From Catalinimonas sp038039535 (GTDB lineage Bacteria; Bacteroidota; Bacteroidia; Cytophagales; Cyclobacteriaceae), in the NCBI RefSeq assembly GCF_038039535.1, contig NZ_JBBPHP010000001.1, forward strand, positions 186,001-250,000: 64,000 nt of DNA, read 5' to 3'. Shown piece by piece: positions 34,786-44,330 of this stretch. The notes beneath the pieces are model-generated. The model saw only the letters and a program-made list of their open reading frames with translations, was not told where the DNA came from and did not search any database. Position numbers and translations under genes: made by a program. Each line of letters starts with the position of its first letter. Positions within the stretch are counted from its first letter, which is position 1.

Positions 34786-36867
34786 CTAATATTCTACCAG
34801 CACCTCTTGAGAAAGCTCACTCTCACTACCATCTTCAAATACTGCCTGTATGGCATAGCGGAACCGATGATTGATTGTTAATCGTCTATCCAGAAACTGC
34901 GATTCAGTTTCACTGAACTGATAATATCTAAGGGGGTTATCATCCACTGCCCGGAAAATACGATACCCATTAATTGCTTGCGTAATAGGAGCTTTCCATT
35001 GGAGCAAGATAAGCTTTTGCTTACGGTCAACTTTTCCATTCAAATGGCTTATTCCTTCATGAAGTTGTATGTCTAAAGCGGTTAATGTCACAGAAGGATG
35101 GGCCGCGCTTAGGCCTTCATCATCAATGCTTTGTAAAATGTATCGATATTCAGTGCCTGCTTTCACGGAAGCATCCAGATAGTGGTATGCACTATCACCT
35201 GCTTCAAACCGTTGTAGAATCTGGAAACCAGAAGAGTTGGTATGCCAGCGAAGTAGTACATATTCCGCTAAGTCATCACTGGGGCTTGCCCACCACTTTA
35301 ACTCAATACCATCTTTCTGAGCCTCTACTGAGGTAAGCTGTGCAGGTACCGGAGGAACCACATCAGGTCTTTTTAAGGGTAAAATTTCTGAGTAATCCGA
35401 TACATTAAACCGACGATCTACCGCAACGAGGCGATAATATACCTGCTCAGTGAGGGTAGCTAATTCAACACTGTCTATAAAGGTCGTATCCTGAATAGTT
35501 TGGGAAGAAACCATAACAAACTCTTCTTTCGGGTCATTGGCACGAAATACACGATAACCCAATACATCTGGTGAAGTACTCTGCGTCCAATGGAGATGAA
35601 CAGCGCCATCTTTCTTTACTTCTCCTTCAAAATGACTAGGTAATGCTGGAGGTAAGCTATCCTCTAAAGCTACCATATAGGGAACAGAAGTAGTGAATAT
35701 ACTATCCGGCCCCATCGCTTGCACCCGATAATAACTTGTACTCAGGGGCTGGGGGTCGGTAAAAGAAAAAGCGGTAGGTTTAAGGAGATTCTTATGAAGA
35801 GGCTCATAACTCCCGTTGAGCGAAGCACTCCGAATGATCTTATAACCAATCACATGATTCTGTAGGCTATCAGGAAAAGCCCACTGAAGTTGAGCGGTAC
35901 GGTTATCAATAACCGAAATTGTATCGATGACAGGGTATACTCCACTCAAGGATATCATTCCCCTACCTGAGATAATCTCTGACGGAGGGCCTAGTTCGGC
36001 AAATGCAGTGATCCCCCGCACCCTGTAGTAGTATGTCTTATTGTTTTGCGCTAATGAATCTATTAAGACTAACTGCTGTGCCTCTCTGCCAGGGCGGTCA
36101 CCATTTACGATAGGCAAATTATTTACTGGCGTAAAATGAATTCCATCTGCCGACTTCTCTACCTGATAAGAGACATACATATGATTGAAGTAAAAACCAT
36201 TCCAGCTTATACTTACTACCCGATCTCCAAATTGGGCTTCTACCTCTGGAGGTCGTGGTAATGGAGGTGGTATGATGGCTTGTGCAGTTACCAAAGCGGT
36301 ATCTATTGGAATAGAAGAAGGATTTTGCGCCAGGTAAATTCTATAGAGGTACTCTTCTCCCGACTTCACTGAAGTATCTTTCAACCATAATCCTGAAGCT
36401 TGGGCAGCATTTGGAGAGTGATCTGCAGCCAGTAAAGCGAAGCCAAAGCGATTACGTTCTTCTTTTACCTGATTCACCATAGTAATCATATTTCCCGAAG
36501 GACCATTTACTTCAAAACTTTCTCCATAAATGGCCTGAGCAGCAATGGCAGCGTAATGATCATCAAGCGCTATCTTTTCCCAATCTTCCAAAGACCAGGG
36601 TTTGATAGGTGAGGAGTTAAGCTGCACTCGTAGCCACTGACCAGTGGAATCAATACGGCCATTATTTCCTATAGTAAAGCGTTCAATGGCATAGCCATAA
36701 CGGTTACCCAGTCTCCAGGTCATAGGGTCATTAGGAGCCCAGCGTAATAAGATCTCTTGTTCTCCAGAGCGGGCAATGGCACTTACTTTCCCCCGCTTTT
36801 CCTGAGCTTGGGCTGATGAAGCTATCAGGCAAAACCCTATGAGCCATATAAAATATATCCTTACCAT
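34786..36867 (-). CDS. Secreted fibronectin type III scaffold protein
   Basis: 693 residues with a signal peptide (IASSAQAQ). The first 190 residues are specific to this protein (RWAPNDPMTWRLGNRYGYAIERF). About five fibronectin type III domains follow, each with the YRVFRA / YRLVAVDR / YILQSID pattern and a preceding VxLxW strand. There is no T9SS tail and no enzymatic motif. Its start overlaps the end of the upstream gene by seven bases, so translation is coupled. Probably a periplasmic or surface scaffold of the operon's assembly. Confidence 0.8.
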   Translation of the reverse strand: MVRIYFIWLIGFCLIASSAQAQEKRGKVSAIARSGEQEILLRWAPNDPMTWRLGNRYGYAIERFTIGNNGRIDSTGQWLRVQLNSSPIKPWSLEDWEKIALDDHYAAIAAQAIYGESFEVNGPSGNMITMVNQVKEERNRFGFALLAADHSPNAAQASGLWLKDTSVKSGEEYLYRIYLAQNPSSIPIDTALVTAQAIIPPPLPRPPEVEAQFGDRVVSISWNGFYFNHMYVSYQVEKSADGIHFTPVNNLPIVNGDRPGREAQQLVLIDSLAQNNKTYYYRVRGITAFAELGPPSEIISGRGMISLSGVYPVIDTISVIDNRTAQLQWAFPDSLQNHVIGYKIIRSASLNGSYEPLHKNLLKPTAFSFTDPQPLSTSYYRVQAMGPDSIFTTSVPYMVALEDSLPPALPSHFEGEVKKDGAVHLHWTQSTSPDVLGYRVFRANDPKEEFVMVSSQTIQDTTFIDSVELATLTEQVYYRLVAVDRRFNVSDYSEILPLKRPDVVPPVPAQLTSVEAQKDGIELKWWASPSDDLAEYVLLRWHTNSSGFQILQRFEAGDSAYHYLDASVKAGTEYRYILQSIDDEGLSAAHPSVTLTALDIQLHEGISHLNGKVDRKQKLILLQWKAPITQAINGYRIFRAVDDNPLRYYQFSETESQFLDRRLTINHRFRYAIQAVFEDGSESELSQEVLVEY

Positions 36868-39800
36868 TGAATGTTGAGCGTTTTAGTGCTGCTTAGTCGT
36901 TGTATACCAGGCAGTCGGTATTCTAATTTGACCTTGTATGTACCATCCATGAAGTTTTGGTAAGCATCATGCATCAGACGCTTAGCCCCAACGGGGATGC
37001 TTCTGCTATGTACTCTTGTATATTTGTTGATGGCTTTTAAGCGAAGATGGCGATGATCTTTGTAGGTATAAGTAGGTATTTGATAATGGAGTTTTATCTC
37101 TCCGCTAATGCTCAGAGCATTACCAGATGTCATTTGTGCCTGGGTTAGCATTGGGGCTGTTGCCCTGAGTTCAGGTACTACTGAATAAATAGGGGGAACG
37201 CCTGCGGTCTCAATATTTCGCCAACTTATCTTCACCTGAGGGTGCACGGGATAATGCTCATACAGTAAAGGATGCATGTACTTTGAAAACCAGGGGTTCT
37301 GCGTATCTGCATACATTTTTATCAGAGGAGCCTGACCAGGTGTACCACTTAACTCTGCCTCATCAAATACCTCAGGCATAGTAAGTAGTGTTCCTACCTG
37401 ATAGATTAGAATATCATGTACGATACCTGAAGTCGTTTTTTGCCCATACATGGCATCAACTTTGGCAGAAAATGTATTGAAACGGCTAGTACGGAATCCA
37501 TAGGTGAATAAGATCTCCGTCTCCGCTATGGCAAGTGTACCTTCAATGTTTCGCTCAGCGGTAGTCACATTGGTAGCCTGTGCCAGTGTTACTTCTTTTT
37601 CTACCCTAAGCACGTTTTCATCCACCCGGCTCGTAGTCACAGGCTTCTTGAGGAAGCTTAGGCTGTATATGGTTTCAATATCCAGTTTGTCGGGAACGGC
37701 AAAAGTAATAGTACTCTCACTATACGTGAGTTTTTTATCAACATAAGTGGAAGAATTTGAAGTTTTGAAACGCGCTATATATTCATAGTTTCTTCCTTGT
37801 CCGTCAGTAGTCTCAAATAAGTAATCCATATCGTAGCTTAGCTTCATGTATCCGGTGCCGTACTCATCCTGAAGAAATGTGTATTGATTTCTGACGGGGT
37901 AACTATATTCCACAACGTGCTCAGGAATATAATTGGGAGCCTCGCCAGTAGTAAAGCTTACCTCTCTGCTTTCAGAAGCATCTAAATCTGTCCAGTGGTT
38001 ATCAATTCGTTCTTGCCAGCTGATACTTACTACTGCTTTGAGCTCGGTTTTGGGAGGAAGAATTTTAGTGCTTTTAAACGCAACCACTGTTTTATCTTCA
38101 TTCCATTTTAGTGCTCCGGTTACTTCTGTTCCCTGTTTTGTTACTTTAAGATAGTTAAGTTTTACTCGATAACTTTTGTATTGTTCTTCAGCAGTTAGCA
38201 TCTCAAAAGCCTCTTCTACCGGAAGATTGAAGGCCACCTGGGGTGTAGTAAAAACGTCCACTTCTCTACTGCTGCGGAATGGCTGCATATCGGCAATCAC
38301 CTCCATCGCTATAGGAGCCTCATTTTCAAACTCACACTGCTCACCGATGGTAACCTGGAAGCTACAGTCACCTTTTACCAAACCGTTGAGAATATTGAAT
38401 TCACCAAAAGCAGTGCCCTGTAGCCAGGTAGGATTAGGCAGTTGAGCCTGCATGACAATGGCTGCCAGAAAGCGAAAAGCTTCAAATTTCCCTTTGATGA
38501 ACTTAAGATTAACATTAATACCCACCGCTCCTTGTAAATAAGCCCAGGCCTGTCCACTAGCATACCAGCCATTGATTCCAATAGGACCGGATTTTCCCGA
38601 ACAGCTTACATTACCCATATCCAGCAACATAATATCAAAGCCTGCTCCGGCTTTAAAAAATCCGTAAAATATGGCCCCTGGATCGTCTTTTCCTATGGCT
38701 GAATGAAAACTAGCCCCAAAAACAAATTCTTTACCACTGGCTGCATGGACAGTTGTGCTTGCCATGTTATTTTGAAGCTCATGTAAGACTTCTTGGAGGT
38801 TTTTGGATGTAACTTGTACCCCTTCTAAAGGAACAGGCAAACTTTCAATTTCATCTCCTACCATCATGTAGGCTGAGGCCTCGGCCAAACCGAAAACATT
38901 GATACCAATTCGCTGGCTGGGAGAACCCAACCACACGTACCACTTTTCCTGACCAAAGTGCATAATCGCTCTCCCGGCCAGATTATTGGCATTGATACCT
39001 TTCATCACACCGTAGGCATCTACGTACAAGTCTAGCAAAGCATTCAGCTCATCATTATCAAAATCATAGTTAATATTTACATTGGCGTACATGGGTGGAT
39101 TACCGTTTCTTTCATCCAGGCCAGTGAGAAAGTATCCCTCCCCGCGGAAACGGATGTACTTGAGGCCCATACGTTGGTTAAAAGCCATTTCAAAGGTAGC
39201 ATCCGCATTAAAAGACCGGGGTGAGGGCGATGTACCTATTACCACAGTAGCTTTGAGTCCTAACTTGACCGATGGGTCCGGAACGTAAGACGCCCCGCTT
39301 CGGGTAGCACCGATGGTTGTCTTATCATGTTCGCCTTGGATTGTATAGAAATCTCTTGCTGCTAAAGTGGTCCTGTCCAATGACATTTGGTAGTAAGCTC
39401 CTCCGCCAAAACCATAGACAGAAAAACCTGGTGAGGTTCCTGTTTTTCCAAAGTGCATTAAAGCGTCGGCATACCAGTAACGATCATCGTTCACTCGCCC
39501 AAACTGTGCGATAGCTTTCACAGTAGGTCCTGCCTTGAAGGAAGCATCTATTTCGCCCCGGAAACCCTGTCCGTAGACTTCATGCTTTTTGTACAAACTT
39601 AATCTACCCTTAAACTTGAAAGCATCCATATCCACGTCTACTTCAATATCGCTTACACGTGTTTCCTTATGCTTCCATTCTTGACGGCTTACGCCTAAAG
39701 TATTACCTTCCTGCATTTCAGGCTCTTCTTCTACAATTTCTCCGGAAACACTCACGATTGACTGAGCGGAGAAGCCTTTGTCATTTTCGTTCATCAGTCC

Positions 39801-41264
39801 CAATAATACGCCTACATTCAACTGTAAGTCCTGGTCATTATGCTGGAAAGAAATAGACTCAATGGATATGGGATAATTAGCCACTTTTTGAGTATTTCCA
39901 TTGGCGAAAGACCAATATCCATTGCGGATGTAGGGCTTTTCAGGGGCAATGTGTAAGTCGGTAAAACCTAACTGCTTTAGTTCTACACCTATATCAGTAT
40001 GGATGCTTAAAGCTCCATGTAGGATAGCTTCAGGGAGTAATTTACCTTCTTTTTTACTGATGATGATGGTAGAACTGGGAGCCAGGTCTACCTTAGCCGC
40101 TAGAACTGAAGCATTCAGGTTTTTTCTGGGTTGAACGGCAAAAGTATATTCAGTCTCTCCGGCTTCCTGAGTAACGAAGGCAGTGTATTTCAAGGGAGCA
40201 TCTTTGCTTAACAGAGGAATGTTCATTTCTCCTTTAAAACCCCCGCCACTAAGCTTATTTTTAACCAATACAATACCTAAAGAATCTACGGAGAAAGGCC
40301 AGCCATTTAATGATCCCTCTTCCCTGCCGAACAGCTTATTTACTCCGATGTCTCCCGTTATTCCTTCTTTATCCAGAATAAGGTTTTCGGCATTGATGTA
40401 TCTCCTGTCACCCTCTTCAGAAAGTTCTTTGAACAAGCCTATTTTGGCCCGCCGGATAAAAAAACCTTCCCAAAGCTGTACATTAGCCCCGTATTGATGT
40501 TCATACTGCTGAGGAAATTTTATGCCAGCAGGATTTGCAATATCGCTCATGTCCAAGGTGATTTCCTCTGCCTTAAAGTTGATTCCCTGAAGATTAGGTA
40601 TGCGGAAAGCAGGAAGAGAGACAGATAACATCAATGCATTCCAATCGCTACTATTGACCCTAAAAAGAGTTTCTACCTGTCCTGGCAGGGGGTTGCCCTC
40701 TTCGTCTTCTGGAATGAGCATCTCGCGGCTGAATGAAATTTTTCCCTGAAGGTTTACGGCTTTAAAACCATTACAATCAATAGCTACATAATTTTCATTT
40801 CCCTGAGCAGGCAGGGTAAGCTTGGTTTTTGAACCTAAAGGAAGTGTGGCTTCATTTACTAATGCAAGCCTCACCTCATTTGACGCTGACAGTCCTCCTC
40901 GGTGGAAAGCCACATTACGGGCAGCAAAAGCAACCCTTTGTCCATTTGTTTTGAATTGTAGGGAAATATAGGCGTCAAAGAAAGCTCCCTTAGGTGTAAA
41001 GCGTGCCGAATCAATGATTACCAAATATTCATATCCTCCTACATTTTTAGTAATGCCCACTGGCAAACTGGCCAAATCTGACTCACTTAGCTGCTGGGTA
41101 GTTTTGCCTGTTTCAAGCAAATGATCGTGTAACTGATGAATACGTTCGGAAAGGCTCTCAGTAGGTGGGTTCATGCCAAAGGCACCCAGCCTTATCAAAC
41201 AGAATAGAATAGCCAGTATCTTTCCTATCCTTCTTTTTTCTATGCTTCCTGTGCTCCAACTCAT
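36861..41264 (-). CDS. 1,467-residue beta-rich exported protein, function unknown
   Basis: Starts at the ATG at 41264, five bases after the upstream stop (a TTG at 41273 is also open). A hydrophobic signal segment lies near the N-terminus. Most of the protein is alternating beta strands with amphipathic pattern (KFKGRLSLYKKHEVYGQGFRG, VNINYDFDNDELNALLDLYV), reminiscent of large AsmA-like or beta-helical lipid-facing proteins, but I cannot assign a family. A later section (about 1000-1110) has SbsA-like Ig features (YKSYRVKLNYLKV ... TKILPPKTELKA). Cysteines are few. It sits between the barrel gene and the scaffold gene and is probably a structural part of the export or assembly apparatus. Confidence 0.75.
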   Translation of the reverse strand: MSWSTGSIEKRRIGKILAILFCLIRLGAFGMNPPTESLSERIHQLHDHLLETGKTTQQLSESDLASLPVGITKNVGGYEYLVIIDSARFTPKGAFFDAYISLQFKTNGQRVAFAARNVAFHRGGLSASNEVRLALVNEATLPLGSKTKLTLPAQGNENYVAIDCNGFKAVNLQGKISFSREMLIPEDEEGNPLPGQVETLFRVNSSDWNALMLSVSLPAFRIPNLQGINFKAEEITLDMSDIANPAGIKFPQQYEHQYGANVQLWEGFFIRRAKIGLFKELSEEGDRRYINAENLILDKEGITGDIGVNKLFGREEGSLNGWPFSVDSLGIVLVKNKLSGGGFKGEMNIPLLSKDAPLKYTAFVTQEAGETEYTFAVQPRKNLNASVLAAKVDLAPSSTIIISKKEGKLLPEAILHGALSIHTDIGVELKQLGFTDLHIAPEKPYIRNGYWSFANGNTQKVANYPISIESISFQHNDQDLQLNVGVLLGLMNENDKGFSAQSIVSVSGEIVEEEPEMQEGNTLGVSRQEWKHKETRVSDIEVDVDMDAFKFKGRLSLYKKHEVYGQGFRGEIDASFKAGPTVKAIAQFGRVNDDRYWYADALMHFGKTGTSPGFSVYGFGGGAYYQMSLDRTTLAARDFYTIQGEHDKTTIGATRSGASYVPDPSVKLGLKATVVIGTSPSPRSFNADATFEMAFNQRMGLKYIRFRGEGYFLTGLDERNGNPPMYANVNINYDFDNDELNALLDLYVDAYGVMKGINANNLAGRAIMHFGQEKWYVWLGSPSQRIGINVFGLAEASAYMMVGDEIESLPVPLEGVQVTSKNLQEVLHELQNNMASTTVHAASGKEFVFGASFHSAIGKDDPGAIFYGFFKAGAGFDIMLLDMGNVSCSGKSGPIGINGWYASGQAWAYLQGAVGINVNLKFIKGKFEAFRFLAAIVMQAQLPNPTWLQGTAFGEFNILNGLVKGDCSFQVTIGEQCEFENEAPIAMEVIADMQPFRSSREVDVFTTPQVAFNLPVEEAFEMLTAEEQYKSYRVKLNYLKVTKQGTEVTGALKWNEDKTVVAFKSTKILPPKTELKAVVSISWQERIDNHWTDLDASESREVSFTTGEAPNYIPEHVVEYSYPVRNQYTFLQDEYGTGYMKLSYDMDYLFETTDGQGRNYEYIARFKTSNSSTYVDKKLTYSESTITFAVPDKLDIETIYSLSFLKKPVTTSRVDENVLRVEKEVTLAQATNVTTAERNIEGTLAIAETEILFTYGFRTSRFNTFSAKVDAMYGQKTTSGIVHDILIYQVGTLLTMPEVFDEAELSGTPGQAPLIKMYADTQNPWFSKYMHPLLYEHYPVHPQVKISWRNIETAGVPPIYSVVPELRATAPMLTQAQMTSGNALSISGEIKLHYQIPTYTYKDHRHLRLKAINKYTRVHSRSIPVGAKRLMHDAYQNFMDGTYKVKLEYRLPGIQRLSSTKTLNIQW

Positions 41265-41269
41265 CTTTG

Positions 41270-42982
41270 TCAAAATGTATATCCGTAACGTGCAGTTGCG
41301 GTGAATTCTGTAAATGCCTCTTTTTCTCCCGTGGGAAAATTGTTCAATAGGTTGAGGTTAAGCGAAAAACGATGATTTTTTTGGTAGGAGTAACTACCTG
41401 ACATACGTGCCGTCAGTACCTGGCTGCTGGCTATCATATTTTGTAATACCCGATTGTAGCTTGTGGAAATTGAACTCCTTAGCTTTTTTTCCAAGAATCC
41501 TTTACTTATGGAGAGTAAGGGACCGACAGTAGTTGAATTAATTTCCTGTAAAACGCTATAGTAAAAATTACCTCCCAGGCTTAAACCTAAGTTTGTAGGA
41601 ATAATGCTGATCCGGTAAGCCATGTTATTACTGTAATAATAGGATATCTGCTCACTTGGAAACTGCTTAGGAATAACATCGTTAGCTTGCTGATAAGTAG
41701 AGTTCATGCTAAGCGCATGTTTCCGCTCTTTGCTACCAAAAGTGTAAGAGGAGCTTAATGAAGCATTTTGGTTGACCTGATAAAAATTAAGTGAATCAAA
41801 CTCAGTGGTAAAGAAAGGGTCCGATTGGGGGCGAATATTTGTAAAGCTGGTAAAGTTAGAGTAGGTGGTATTAAGCTGCCAACGATCTGTGGGATGAATA
41901 TTGACAGAATAGTTACTGACCCACCGGCTGGTTTGTGTAATTTCTGATTGATCCAGATTGTTATGTTGTAGCCCTCCCTGAAAGTTAACACTAAGTCGGT
42001 TTTCCCAGAACTTCCAGTTAATTCCCAGCGTGATATTTTCCAGGTCATTGTTAAAAAAGTAAGCTCCCAATGTTTGATAATCAGGATCAACCCGTTCGTA
42101 TCGCCACTGGATAAAACCCTTAGTCAATGCGAAGTTTAAACTTGTCTTCCAGGCCTGATGCTGCGTAGTGGACTGACGTATAGGTATTAGCCATGTATCC
42201 CATGAAGGTTTAAGTGAATCTTCTGATATGGGAGAAGACTTTATATCTCGGGTCAGTAAGCTACTGGCCCATTCACCTTCCCAGCTCAAATGTTTACCTA
42301 TTTGCTTTTTCGCTATCAGGCTAAGAGCAATGTTTTGCGTAGGAAATACCAAACTGCTATCAGATAAAGTTACCAGCGAGTTTGGGTCATCCTTAGCATA
42401 AAATACAATTGTACTGATACTTCCCTGAGGGGTTTCATATCCGACTTTAGTCGCCATCCCTTTACGGGCAAATACCGGAGGTTGGGCCTGGTCTGATAAT
42501 GTATCTATTTCTACAGCTTTTCTAAGTTGGCCATACATAGCATGAACCCGGAAATTACCAGGAGTCAGTTCTATTCCTCCACCTAAAAAAATGTGCCCGT
42601 TGAGTGTGTATGATGAGTACGAAAGACTATGGTACCCAACGTATGTTTTTATCCACTTGTAATTAGGACTGATTCCATAACGATTAAAAGGCTGTTGAAA
42701 CCTTCCTTGATGGTTAGTATAGCTGAAAGAAAGGGGTATACTCCATCCGTATAAGTCAATATTGAGATTTCCACTGGCGATCCATGTGAACGGATCACGG
42801 CGTGCGCTTATGCCACCTGCTGCATAGCCAGTTGTCATAAAATTGAATCCTCCTGATACTTTTAATGGAGGCTTTTCACCAAGGTTTTCCAGATTCTGTC
42901 CTTGTATTTCATACACCAGCATAAGTAATCCTGCTACTATAAGTAAGTAACGAAAGAATTTTCTCCACTTATTCCATCCCAT
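41270..42982 (-). CDS. Outer-membrane beta-barrel protein at head of toxin operon
   Basis: 570 residues. Signal peptide (MGWNKWRKFFRYLLIVAGLL ... IQGQ), then repeated amphipathic strands with aromatic girdles (LYGWSIPLSFSYTNHQGRF, YNRVLQNMIASSQ) and a terminal Phe (TATARYGYTF), the outer-membrane barrel signature. I see no TonB box or plug domain, so it is not a SusC-type receptor. It is the first gene of the operon. Its role may be anchoring or passage of the 1,467-residue partner, which starts five bases downstream. Confidence 0.82.
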   Translation of the reverse strand: MGWNKWRKFFRYLLIVAGLLMLVYEIQGQNLENLGEKPPLKVSGGFNFMTTGYAAGGISARRDPFTWIASGNLNIDLYGWSIPLSFSYTNHQGRFQQPFNRYGISPNYKWIKTYVGYHSLSYSSYTLNGHIFLGGGIELTPGNFRVHAMYGQLRKAVEIDTLSDQAQPPVFARKGMATKVGYETPQGSISTIVFYAKDDPNSLVTLSDSSLVFPTQNIALSLIAKKQIGKHLSWEGEWASSLLTRDIKSSPISEDSLKPSWDTWLIPIRQSTTQHQAWKTSLNFALTKGFIQWRYERVDPDYQTLGAYFFNNDLENITLGINWKFWENRLSVNFQGGLQHNNLDQSEITQTSRWVSNYSVNIHPTDRWQLNTTYSNFTSFTNIRPQSDPFFTTEFDSLNFYQVNQNASLSSSYTFGSKERKHALSMNSTYQQANDVIPKQFPSEQISYYYSNNMAYRISIIPTNLGLSLGGNFYYSVLQEINSTTVGPLLSISKGFLEKKLRSSISTSYNRVLQNMIASSQVLTARMSGSYSYQKNHRFSLNLNLLNNFPTGEKEAFTEFTATARYGYTF

Positions 42983-43547
42983 AATTCAAGACTTAATGGT
43001 GGAATGTAAAAGTACAGTATTGGTTTCAATGGAACTCGGAGATTCCTGCGCAATCGCCTTAATGTAAGTTTTTGCATATAGAACAATTGTATCAAATTGT
43101 AAAATTGGCGCTTTCAGATTATCCTTTAGTTAATGGAAACCATATTTTTTTACTTTAAAATATTTTACAGATCAAAAAAGGAAGCATAGATTAATTGATA
43201 ATATTACGTAAGTAAAACAACGATCAACATACTTTTTTATAGTAAAATTTCACTAAATAATTTTTTTATATCATGTTTTTCATGAGAATACACTTATTAG
43301 TTTCCGACTTTTCTTAGGGAGGAAATAAATATTATTAATAAATAAATTTTTATTTAAGTAATAACCCACAAATACTAATAGTAAAAACTCTGTTTTAGAT
43401 AAAAATGGATTTTTAGAATTAGATATTCATGAAGTTGCCAGCCTTCTATAAACATATTTCTAATGCTATCAACAATCATATAAGTTTAGCCAAAAAGCAG
43501 TTGGGCATAGAGAATTTATTATCAGAAAGAAAAAAAAGTATATAATC
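42983..43547. promoter_or_regulatory. A+T-rich upstream region of the toxin operon
   Basis: 565 bases, strongly A+T-rich, with no convincing gene. It holds the control region of the large minus-strand operon. I find no exact TAnnTTTG element close to the start. A 38-codon plus-strand frame at 43429-43545 has no support beyond an ATG and is not called. Confidence 0.45.
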
Positions 43548-44222
43548 TTATTTTTTAAGGATATGAGCTAGTGCATTGAGATCAGAAACCACAAACTGCG
43601 GCTGGGGGGCGAGGGGAAATAGCGTTTGTCCCGGCCGGACAATGAAAGCGGATTGCATACCGGCATGGCTGGCCCCGGCTACATCCCAGCCGTGTGCGGC
43701 GATCATCATACAGTCTTCTGCCTGGCTATCCATCTGGTAAGCCGCCCAGCGATATACCCGTTGATGAGGTTTATATATCCCGATATCTTCCACGCTCAGG
43801 CTGCGGTCAAAGTAAGTATCAATTTTGGCATGGCTTAGCTGAGTTTCCATGGCATGACGGGAAGAATTGGTCAGGGCCACCATCGTATAGCCTGCGCTTT
43901 TTATAGCCTCAAGCCCCTGCACCACATCTGCATGAGGGCTTAAGCTAAGCATGGGTTTGAGTACTTCTCTTGCTTTCGCTTCGCTTATCTCAATATTGTT
44001 TTGCTGAGCCACCATTTGTAAAGTAGCTACACCGATAGAGGTAAAATCACGAAACTGCTGGCTCACCGTCATCACCAGGCTGTAGTGAAGCAGATGGGAG
44101 AACCACAGTGCAACTAATTCAGGCTTTTGCCCCAGAGCCTGGTCAATGGAGGTTTTGACCGGCTGCATATCCAGCAGGGTTTCGTTCACATCAAAAAAAA
44201 GTACGACAGGTCGGGCTTGCAT
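43548..44222 (-). CDS. HAD-superfamily dehalogenase-like hydrolase (haloacid dehalogenase type II)
   Basis: 224 residues, the usual length. Motif I is FFDVNETLLD (nucleophile D11), motif II is VALTNSS, motif III Lys in GIYKPHQRVY, and motif IV AAHGWDVAGASHAGM. This matches L-2-haloacid dehalogenase-type enzymes, which replace a halogen with hydroxyl, though many members act on other small phosphates or haloacids. Cytoplasmic, monocistronic and divergent from the sialidase gene. Confidence 0.88.
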   Translation of the reverse strand: MQARPVVLFFDVNETLLDMQPVKTSIDQALGQKPELVALWFSHLLHYSLVMTVSQQFRDFTSIGVATLQMVAQQNNIEISEAKAREVLKPMLSLSPHADVVQGLEAIKSAGYTMVALTNSSRHAMETQLSHAKIDTYFDRSLSVEDIGIYKPHQRVYRWAAYQMDSQAEDCMMIAAHGWDVAGASHAGMQSAFIVRPGQTLFPLAPQPQFVVSDLNALAHILKK

Positions 44223-44330
44223 GTGCTAAAATTTTAGGTAAAAGAAGAAATGCTAAAAGTAATAGTCGGAAAAGGGTAAATTGTTTCTGATTTTTAGAGA
44301 CAAACAAAACAACCTACTACGCAAGACAAG

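Noticed and set aside
43429..43545. 38-codon plus-strand frame in the A+T-rich upstream region of the toxin operon
   Set aside because: Only an ATG and stop support it; A+T-rich sequence gives such frames by chance, and no terminator or promoter backs it.
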